A stretch of 12,014 nt of DNA from Candidatus Galligastranaerophilus intestinigallinarum (GTDB lineage: Bacteria > Cyanobacteriota > Vampirovibrionia > Gastranaerophilales > Gastranaerophilaceae): the NCBI GenBank assembly GCA_018715855.1, contig DVKW01000052.1:1-12014 (forward strand). Reading direction: 5' to 3'. Below are positions 7,107-12,014 of this stretch, piece after piece; the stretch's first letter is position 1; each line of letters begins with the position of its first letter. Under the pieces are notes generated by a model, which was not told the DNA's origin, ran no database searches, and saw only the letters and a program-made list of their open reading frames with translations. The position numbers were made by a program, and so were the translations under genes.

Positions 7107-7871
7107 TTATTTTTTTGCTTGCGCCTGATACATTGCTCTTTGAGCAGCAACACCAAAAGGAATTGCTTCTCTGTCCGTTATCATAATCGTAAATAAATCC
7201 GTAAGCTTTAAACCAAGAGGGTCTGAATATTTATAAGGTTTAATGCAAGATGTATATCTGCAATTAATGTTTGCAGGGTTTGGTTTTCTGTCGCCATTTA
7301 CATCAACCATAATCATACAAGGGGGTTTTGTTGTTCCATAAGGATTATTTGGCATTCCCAAGCTGCCGCAGCCGCCACAGTGGTTTATATCAAAATCTCT
7401 TTCATTATCGACATTTAAACCACGTGATGAAGTGCCTGCTATACAAATGGGTTCGCCCGTTTCATATAATCTGAATACGCCGCCCTTTGCAGCAGAAGTT
7501 TCAACGCCTTTATAATTTCTAAATTCATATCTCATACCATCTGTTGTATAAAAGGCTGAATTTACAATGTATTTGCCGTTAGCTGATTCAACAACAAACC
7601 AAGTAGACATATCGGTTGTTGATTTCATAACAGACATATGTCTTTGAAGATATCCGAACAAATTGGCGTTATCATAGGGTGTTTCGCTTTCCATCGCCAT
7701 ATTCATTGTTATTGCGGAATTTAAAACAGAAACCGCTTTTCTTAAACCGGTTTTAAATTCCTGCTGTTGTGTGTTTGAAATTACACTTGGTATTGAAATT
7801 GCAGCTACGACACCAATAATCGCTAAAGTTATCAAAACCTCAGCAAGAGTAAATGCACCTTTTTTATTCAA
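7107..7871 (-). CDS. Type IV pilin/pseudopilin-like protein with prepilin cleavage motif
   Basis: A 254-residue protein that begins with a class III signal: MNKKGA followed by FTLAEVLITLAIIGVVAAI. Prepilin peptidase would cut after A6, leaving F7 as residue 1 and E11 as the conserved Glu+5. The hydrophobic helix (7-27) anchors the protein and would pack in a pilus or a type II secretion pseudopilus. The C-terminal part is rich in cysteine (143, 165, 168, 185, 204, 209) and has a MVDVNGDRKPNP stretch (188-199) that looks like a calcium-type D-x-N-x-D loop. The start is TTG at 7871, supported by AAAGG 9 bases upstream and by the position of the prepilin motif; no ATG fits. It may be co-transcribed with the small exported protein at 7970-8272, which lies 98 bases upstream in the same direction. 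No pilus assembly genes are visible, so it is a stand-alone minor pilin, or its machinery lies elsewhere. Confidence 0.88.
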   Translation of the reverse strand: MNKKGAFTLAEVLITLAIIGVVAAISIPSVISNTQQQEFKTGLRKAVSVLNSAITMNMAMESETPYDNANLFGYLQRHMSVMKSTTDMSTWFVVESANGKYIVNSAFYTTDGMRYEFRNYKGVETSAAKGGVFRLYETGEPICIAGTSSRGLNVDNERDFDINHCGGCGSLGMPNNPYGTTKPPCMIMVDVNGDRKPNPANINCRYTSCIKPYKYSDPLGLKLTDLFTIMITDREAIPFGVAAQRAMYQAQAKK

Positions 7872-7969
7872 TTTTCTTTTCCTTTATTTTACAATAGTAA
7901 TATTCCACAGTTTGAAGAAAAATAAATAAAAGTGCAAATTTGTAAACTTTTGCAAACAGAAAATGCCAG

Positions 7970-8272
7970 TTAAAAAGGAATGGTATCATCCAGCATAAAC
8001 TTGAACATTTGATACTCATCATCTGCTTTTTGGTCTTTGTTTGCTTCATAAGAAGCTTTTTCTTTTTCAAGCCTTGCTTTTTCCTCGGGGATATCAGACC
8101 TTAATTGAATAAATTCCTTGCCTTCGGCTCTGTCTTTTTTGCCGGCATTAATTTTAAAACCGTCTATAAGTCCATAATCTTCTTCGGGTTTATACATGCC
8201 AAAATTAAGCGCATAAACTTGTGTTATGGTAAGGCATAAAATTAACGGTAACAATATAAAAATCTTTTTCAT
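7970..8272 (-). CDS. Small exported protein of unknown function
   Basis: A 100-residue protein with a clear Sec signal peptide (MKKIFILLPLILCLTITQVYA, cleavage near residue 21) and a mature part of about 79 residues that is highly charged. Residues 62-85 (EEKARLEKEKASYEANKDQKADDE region) would form a single amphipathic or coiled-coil helix, and the protein ends in an aromatic residue (Phe). I recognise no family. There is no lipobox cysteine, so it should be periplasmic or secreted. No Shine-Dalgarno sequence precedes the ATG; instead TAAAAT lies only 6 bases upstream, raising the possibility of a leaderless transcript. It lies between the portal-gene terminator and the prepilin gene on the same strand. 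Confidence 0.7.
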   Translation of the reverse strand: MKKIFILLPLILCLTITQVYALNFGMYKPEEDYGLIDGFKINAGKKDRAEGKEFIQLRSDIPEEKARLEKEKASYEANKDQKADDEYQMFKFMLDDTIPF

Positions 8273-8278
8273 ACAACT

Positions 8279-8284
8279 ATTTTA
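8279..8284 (-). promoter_or_regulatory. Candidate -10 element for the small exported protein (possible leaderless mRNA)
   Basis: The minus strand reads TAAAAT, the same -10 form as at 3353 and 9837, ending 6 bases before the ATG at 8272. No matching -35 box is seen; the expected position falls in the T-run of the preceding terminator. Low confidence. Confidence 0.3.
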
Positions 8285-8298
8285 CCACAATTTTTTAT

Positions 8299-8328
8299 AA
8301 AAAAATGCACTTCAAAATTCGAAGTGCA
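8299..8328 (-). terminator. Intrinsic terminator after the phage portal gene
   Basis: On the minus strand TGCACTTC pairs with GAAGTGCA (8-bp perfect stem, 7-base GAATTTT loop) and is followed by seven Ts. It lies about 50 bases after the stop of the portal gene and insulates it from the small exported-protein gene downstream. Confidence 0.85.
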
Positions 8329-8375
8329 ATGTGCGTTTATAGGATGCGTGCCACCACTCCCTTCAAAATAAGAAG
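8310..8375. repeat. Two near-identical 15-base hairpin sequences (8310-8324 and 8361-8375)
   Basis: CTTCAAAATTCGAAG and CTTCAAAATAAGAAG match at 13 of 15 positions and begin 51 bases apart. The first is the core of the portal-gene terminator; the second abuts the portal stop codon and lacks a T-run. A local duplication or chance are both possible. Confidence 0.4.
8337..8354 (-). pseudogene. Possible truncated start of a phage gene after the portal
   Basis: After the portal stop the minus strand reads GAAGGGA, then GTG GTG GCA CGC ATC CTA TAA. A ribosome-binding-like purine run directly before GTG codons is what the start of a next head gene would look like, but the frame stops after five codons and the terminator follows. 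It may mark a deletion junction; it is very short and could be chance. Confidence 0.2.
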
Positions 8376-8376
8376 T

Positions 8377-9681
8377 TTATGGGGTTTGGGGATTAGGTTG
8401 GTCCGGTTGATTATTTTGCTTTTCTTCTTTTATTAATTTATATTCTTCTTCTGCATCTTGAACTATTGAAAGATTTTTTAACAATGTTTTAAGCGAAATT
8501 ACACCTGATAAATTTTTTGCAATTTCATAATCTTGCGCCATATTTTCGGGCAAATTCCTGTAAAAATTAACTTGAATATCGTTTGCTAAGGCTTCATTTA
8601 TTCCAAGGATTCTTAGCGTCATTTTAATTCTTTTATTTATTGAGGTTTTATATTTTCTTATTTTAGATGTCCACAATTGGTCAATTCCCCACATTTTAAA
8701 TTGCATTGCAACGCCTGATAAGTTGCCTGCAAAAGCATCATCGGATAAATCGGGCACCATTGAAATTTGAAAAATAAAATTCAAAAGATATTTAATTTGC
8801 CCCAAAACACCTTCTGTATTTGTGTTTTTAATAACCCACTGCATATTAGCGCCCGTTGGCAAATTTGCAACTTTATATTTATTTATCTGCTTAATTTCTT
8901 CTTCGCCAAGTTTACCGCCATTTACAGCCAAAATAGCATTTGAAACAGACTGAAGGTCATCTGTGTTATTTGAAATCATCAAGTTTAGAGAATCCAATAA
9001 ATCCAGAACCATTTGAAAATCGCCAAATGCATCATCGTTATTCAAAGATTCAATAACGGGAATTTGCCCCATTAAATGTTTTGTTTTAGTTGAGAGCGAA
9101 AAAGAATTTGAAAAGCCATCAAATGTATAAACGTTTTCTTCATCCCAAAGATAAACTCTTGTTTTGCATTGTTTGTTTTCAATATAATCGTGGAAATATA
9201 TTGCACAAAAAACATTTTCTTCTATTGAATTATCCGTTACCATAAAAGTTCTTAATGGTTCCAGCCTTTTATATTTAACGCCTGTTTTTGAATTTTTATC
9301 GGGATAAACCAGCTGATACCCCACTCCATAAGCAGACATATCACCGCCTATATGGTAATCAAGCTCTTCCGCATAATTTTCAGAATTTACTAAGGCCAAA
9401 TTTTCAAGCGCTTTTTTTCCTTCTTCTTTTGAAATGCTGTACGTTAAAGGTTTTCCAAAAGTGTAGCCAGTTGCAACATCTGTAATATATTTTGCCATAT
9501 TCACGTTTATTGAATAATTCGGCCTGCCTTGAACCGCATTTTGCTTAATAATTTCATTTTTCCCGTCGTAGTAATCACCCAATAATTTTCTTTTTGGCAA
9601 TATTAAATTTTTATATTCAACAAGCCACTCGGATAAATTGGTTGCATTAATTTCTTTGTTATCGGCAATAATTCTATACAT
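8377..9681 (-). CDS. SPP1-type phage portal protein, isolated from other phage genes
   Basis: Portal protein of the SPP1 gp6 family; in phages, twelve copies form the ring at the capsid vertex through which DNA is packed. The 434-residue sequence opens with the family's typical order: a short helical N-terminus, LLGDYYDGKNEI (33-44), then INVNMAKYITDVATGYTFGKPLTYSI (58-83), GVGYQLVYPD (119-128), and a long helical stem/crown region with PDLSDDAFAGNLSGVAMQFK near 320-340. It ends in a polar Gln/Asn/Pro-rich tail. Length is close to the family norm and the frame is fully open. AAGGAGGG lies 6 bases before the ATG, the strongest ribosome binding site in the window. No terminase, scaffold or capsid gene flanks it: upstream is a divergent unknown gene and downstream a terminator. 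It is therefore a prophage remnant, a satellite-like fragment or a co-opted gene. Identity is firm, role uncertain. Confidence 0.88.
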   Translation of the reverse strand: MYRIIADNKEINATNLSEWLVEYKNLILPKRKLLGDYYDGKNEIIKQNAVQGRPNYSINVNMAKYITDVATGYTFGKPLTYSISKEEGKKALENLALVNSENYAEELDYHIGGDMSAYGVGYQLVYPDKNSKTGVKYKRLEPLRTFMVTDNSIEENVFCAIYFHDYIENKQCKTRVYLWDEENVYTFDGFSNSFSLSTKTKHLMGQIPVIESLNNDDAFGDFQMVLDLLDSLNLMISNNTDDLQSVSNAILAVNGGKLGEEEIKQINKYKVANLPTGANMQWVIKNTNTEGVLGQIKYLLNFIFQISMVPDLSDDAFAGNLSGVAMQFKMWGIDQLWTSKIRKYKTSINKRIKMTLRILGINEALANDIQVNFYRNLPENMAQDYEIAKNLSGVISLKTLLKNLSIVQDAEEEYKLIKEEKQNNQPDQPNPQTP

Positions 9682-9687
9682 AAAAAA

Positions 9688-9695
9688 CCCTCCTT
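9688..9695 (-). promoter_or_regulatory. Strong ribosome binding site of the portal gene
   Basis: AAGGAGGG on the minus strand, 6 bases before the ATG, close to a perfect anti-16S match and clearly stronger than the sites of neighbouring genes. It fixes the portal start. Confidence 0.85.
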
Positions 9696-9712
9696 AATAT
9701 TAATTGTAAAGG

Positions 9713-9736
9713 TTTTAAATTCCGGCATTTTAAATT
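9713..9736. repeat. Direct repeat TTTTAAATT upstream of the portal gene
   Basis: Two perfect 9-base copies (9713-9721 and 9728-9736) are separated by CCGGCA, giving a 15-base period. They lie 32-55 bases upstream of the portal start, in the divergent region shared with the gene at 9891. They could be a regulator site, or reflect AT-rich sequence; the minus strand includes TAAAAT-like -10 candidates here without a good -35. Confidence 0.35.
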
Positions 9737-9813
9737 GGGGCATAACCCTTTACTGAAAAAGCTTTTCGGGATAAAAATATTAATAAATATTAACTCTAAT
9801 TTTTGCCTCTTTC

Positions 9814-9842
9814 TTGCAAAGAAAATATTCATTTGATAAAAT
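9814..9842 (+). promoter_or_regulatory. Candidate promoter for the 339-residue unknown protein
   Basis: TTGCAA (9814-9819), a 17-base spacer and TAAAAT (9837-9842) predict a transcription start near 9849 and a leader of about 42 bases before the ATG at 9891. Confidence 0.5.
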
Positions 9843-9890
9843 TGATATACTTAAAATCTGGTTTTGCCACATGTTAAAGAAGGTGTAAAT

Positions 9891-10910
9891 ATGGGATTAT
9901 CTGTTGAAAAAATAGGGCTTTTTTGTAAACCTGATGTTAAAAGAAAAAATAACTTTAACAAAACAAATTCAATTTCAAATATAGGACAAAACAAGGAAAC
10001 CAATTTGAACAATAGCCCCAACAACATTGCTTTTCAGGGGTGGTTTTTTAACAGAAATCAAACGGCAAAAAAACCGAGCCTAAAACCTGAACCGCCTTGC
10101 TTATATGGGCCGTATGGTTTAACAAAGGGTGTTTTAAATGAAAATGATGAAATAGCATACGAATTATTAGAACCTATTGCGGAATGCTTAACAAGAAATA
10201 ACCCCGAAAACCTTGAACGCTTTTCTTATGACACTTCAAGGGCAACGGATAAAGCCATAAGTGCAATGGTTCCCGTGTGCATTTCAACTCTTGCTTGTTA
10301 CCAGCAAACACAAACCATTTTTCCTGAATTCCATGATTCAATAGCAAGGTCATTTCCAAAAGCCTGCAGCAGACTTGACAAAGAAAAAGGCACGGGCAAC
10401 ATGGCAAAATTATATTTTAAAATAAGAAATAAACTTGAAGGATTTGGAAAAGCAGCAAACCCCGGCACGGAATCACCGCTTGATGACGGCATTAAATATC
10501 TTTATTTTGCAGATAATATACCACTCATAAGCGAAAGCAAAAGAGAAGGAATAGAATCTACCGATGATCTTATTTTGCTTATGAGAAAAGGCTATATTCC
10601 AACAATGTCGAATGAAGCAGGTTTGCCAAGGTGCAGCATGTCAAGAGCAAATAATGAAATAAATAAATATGGTACACCATATATTAAAGAACACTTTAGC
10701 ACCAGCAAAACAAAAGAAAAAGGGCAAGAAACACAATATACAAACCTTTGCCGCATGGATTACAACCCCAATTACCATAAGGGCAAAGAACCGGAACCTG
10801 AGCAAACAAGATATTCAAGCGCCACAGATTACCCGCCATATAATATGTATTCGTTCCCCGGCGGGTGCTACCTTGACCCTGAAGACCCGAGATATGACGG
10901 AAACATTTAA
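9891..10910 (+). CDS. Unrecognised 339-residue protein with N-terminal tag
   Basis: I do not recognise a family. The first 60 residues are low in complexity and rich in Asn, Ser and Lys, and contain NIAFQGWFF (45-53), similar to the F-x-(G/A/S) tag of the HAD and kinase-like proteins. There is no signal peptide and no membrane helix. A probable folded part spans about 85-245 (helical, with TDKAISAMVPVCISTLACYQQT near 119-140 and MAKLYFKIRNKLEGFGKAANPG near 171-192). The C-terminal 90 residues are polar and rich in Pro, Tyr, Gly and Asp (EPEPEQTRYSS, YPPYNMYSFPGG). Nine cysteines are scattered. The ATG at 9891 is preferred over the TTG at 9864 because AAGGTG lies 7 bases upstream. It ends 2 bases from the stop of convergent ftsY with no terminator between. 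The coding frame is long, uses the same AT-rich codons as its neighbours and is very likely real. Confidence 0.7.
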   Translation: MGLSVEKIGLFCKPDVKRKNNFNKTNSISNIGQNKETNLNNSPNNIAFQGWFFNRNQTAKKPSLKPEPPCLYGPYGLTKGVLNENDEIAYELLEPIAECLTRNNPENLERFSYDTSRATDKAISAMVPVCISTLACYQQTQTIFPEFHDSIARSFPKACSRLDKEKGTGNMAKLYFKIRNKLEGFGKAANPGTESPLDDGIKYLYFADNIPLISESKREGIESTDDLILLMRKGYIPTMSNEAGLPRCSMSRANNEINKYGTPYIKEHFSTSKTKEKGQETQYTNLCRMDYNPNYHKGKEPEPEQTRYSSATDYPPYNMYSFPGGCYLDPEDPRYDGNI

Positions 10911-10912
10911 TT

Positions 10913-11863
10913 CTAACCAAAAATTGCTTGAATAAATTCTTGTTTATCGAAGTTTTTAAGGTCGTCTATTTTTTCACCAATGCCAACCAATTTAACGGGA
11001 ATATTGTATTCTTTTGCAATTGAAAAAATAACCCCGCCTTTTGATGAACCATCAAGCTTTGTTAGGGCGCAAGCAGTTAAATCAATTGCTTCTCTAAAAA
11101 CTTTTGCTTGGCTTAAACCGTTTTGCCCCAAATTGGCATCTAAAACCAAAATGCTTTCCAAAACTGCATTTGGCGCTTTTTTATTTATAACATTTTTAAT
11201 TTTTTTAAGTTCTTCAATTAAATTAAATTTATTTTGAAGCCTGCCTGCAGTGTCTATTATAAGAACGTTGTAGCCTTCATTTTGTGCTTTTTCTATTGCT
11301 CTATATACAACAGAGGCTGAATCTGCCTTATCTTCTCTAACAATGTCAACATTTGCCCTTTGTGACCAAATATCAAGCTGTTCTTCCGCAGCAGCTCTAA
11401 ATGTATCGCCTGCAGCCAATAAAACTTTGTTGCCTTCCGTTTTAAATTTATGGGCAAGTTTGCCTATTAGGGTTGTTTTGCCTGCACCATTTACCCCTGC
11501 AACAAAATAAATGTTTAAATTATCCGATGAAAAATTAAGCTTATTTGAACCTGCTTCATTTAAAATATTTTCAAATTCGGCCTTTAAAAATTCTTTTATG
11601 TTGCTTGGCTTAACGTCTTTTTCTTTAATCTTTTCAACAATTGAAACCGCCAAATCTACGCCCAAATCTGCCTTTATAAGCTGGGTTTCAATATCATCCA
11701 AAATAAATTCATCAAGTTTTTCATTATTTGAAACAATGTTTAAAATGTTTGAAACAAGTGCATCAGATGTTTTTGAAACAGCATCTTTAAAAGACTGAAA
11801 AGCAGATTTTTTTTCAGTTTCAAGGTTTTGTTCAGGTTCATTTTTTTTGAAAAAATTAAACAT
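10913..11863 (-). CDS. ftsY: Signal recognition particle receptor FtsY
   Basis: SRP-type GTPase that docks ribosome-nascent chain complexes, delivered by Ffh and 4.5S RNA, at the SecYEG translocon. In 316 residues it shows the helical N domain (about 17-105) and all G-domain motifs: GVNGAGKTT (123-131, P-loop), DTFRAAAEEQL (153-163), DTAGR (204-208), TKLD (268-271) and GIGE (294-297), followed by the closing DDLKNFD. The N-terminus is short (MFNFFKK then an acidic stretch), without the long acidic A domain of E. coli, as in many other bacteria; MFNFF could be the membrane-targeting amphipathic piece. I take the ATG at 11863, which overlaps the end of nusB by 8 bases, rather than TTG at 11872; there is no clear ribosome binding site, which suits translational coupling to nusB. 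The stop is 2 bases from that of the convergent gene at 9891. Confidence 0.95.
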   Translation of the reverse strand: MFNFFKKNEPEQNLETEKKSAFQSFKDAVSKTSDALVSNILNIVSNNEKLDEFILDDIETQLIKADLGVDLAVSIVEKIKEKDVKPSNIKEFLKAEFENILNEAGSNKLNFSSDNLNIYFVAGVNGAGKTTLIGKLAHKFKTEGNKVLLAAGDTFRAAAEEQLDIWSQRANVDIVREDKADSASVVYRAIEKAQNEGYNVLIIDTAGRLQNKFNLIEELKKIKNVINKKAPNAVLESILVLDANLGQNGLSQAKVFREAIDLTACALTKLDGSSKGGVIFSIAKEYNIPVKLVGIGEKIDDLKNFDKQEFIQAIFG

Positions 11864-12014
11864 AAGATTCAACTACTTTGGCCAAAATACCGTTTATAAA
11901 TGAAGGAGAGTCATCTGTTGAATATTTTTTAGCAAGCTCCAGCGCTTCATCTATAACAACTTTAACAGGCGCATCTTTAATATAAACAAGCTCTGCAATT
12001 GCAATTCTTAAAAT
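11856..12014 (-). CDS. nusB: NusB transcription antitermination factor, C-terminal 52 residues
   Basis: Only the 3' end is in the window. The 52 visible residues (starting ILRIAIAELVYIKDAPVKVV, then IDEALELAKKYSTDDSPSFI and NGILAKVVESYV) match the conserved C-terminal helices of NusB, including the I/V-x-E-A-x-E-L-A-K motif and the F-(V/I)-N-G-(V/I)-L signature. NusB pairs with NusE (ribosomal protein S10) at boxA to keep RNA polymerase processive in rRNA operons. The stop TAA overlaps the ftsY start (reading ATGTTTAA), so the two form an operon. The N-terminal part lies beyond base 12014. Confidence 0.9.
   Translation of the reverse strand: MLRIAIAELVYIKDAPVKVVIDEALELAKKYSTDDSPSFINGILAKVVESYV

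Noticed and set aside
7098..7116. AATAAAATTTTATT palindrome followed by Ts after the kinase-like gene, as a terminator
   Set aside because: The stem has no G or C and no loop-forming bases, so it would be unstable; it is expected by chance in DNA this AT-rich.
8377..9681. Complete prophage or gene transfer agent cluster around the portal gene
   Set aside because: All neighbouring frames are non-phage (exported protein, prepilin, FtsY, unknown tagged protein); no terminase, capsid or integrase motif was seen.
11511..11798. 95-codon plus-strand open frame rich in Phe and Ser opposite ftsY
   Set aside because: Its composition is what the reverse of Lys/Glu-rich helical ftsY sequence produces; no independent coding evidence.

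Overview
The window is AT-rich chromosomal DNA from a diderm bacterium. An outer-membrane two-partner secretion pair gives the diderm call. Three features together suggest an uncultured gut member of the Vampirovibrionia/Melainabacteria (Gastranaerophilales-like, non-photosynthetic sister of Cyanobacteria): a prepilin-like protein of the 'GAFTLAEVLITLAIIGVVAAI' type carrying a DVNGD..PN loop, several lineage-type proteins with a short N-terminal F-x-(G/A/S)-like tag, and a nusB-ftsY arrangement. The placement is an inference from protein style; no rRNA or tRNA is present to confirm it.

Layout. 1-1027 (minus, cut by the window edge) is the secreted exoprotein of a two-partner system (TpsA, filamentous-haemagglutinin type). 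It diverges across a roughly 420-base regulatory region from its outer-membrane transporter TpsB (1447-3246, plus), which ends at a strong terminator. Next come a YjbQ/UPF0047 enzyme (3382-3795, plus) and, tail to tail with no gap, a small PQ-loop/SemiSWEET-like membrane protein (3796-4053, minus). 4166-7072 (plus) holds two abutting genes, a HAD phosphatase-like protein and a protein with a kinase/aminoglycoside-phosphotransferase-like fold, both with the short N-terminal tag. 7107-8272 (minus) carries a TTG-started prepilin-like protein and a small exported protein. 8377-9681 (minus) is a lone SPP1-type phage portal gene with its own strong ribosome binding site and its own terminator, and no other phage gene in view. 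9891-10910 (plus) is an unrecognised 339-residue protein with the same kind of tag. 10913-12014 (minus) is the housekeeping pair ftsY and the 3' end of nusB, overlapping by 8 bases.

Functional reading. TpsB very probably exports TpsA to the surface. The phosphatase-like and kinase-like genes look like one transcript and could form an opposing enzyme pair. The prepilin and the small exported protein add to an envelope/surface theme. FtsY (membrane targeting) and NusB (transcription antitermination) are core genes. The items most worth a second look are the HAD-kinase pair with its shared tag, the orphan portal gene, and the hairpin in the tpsB leader.
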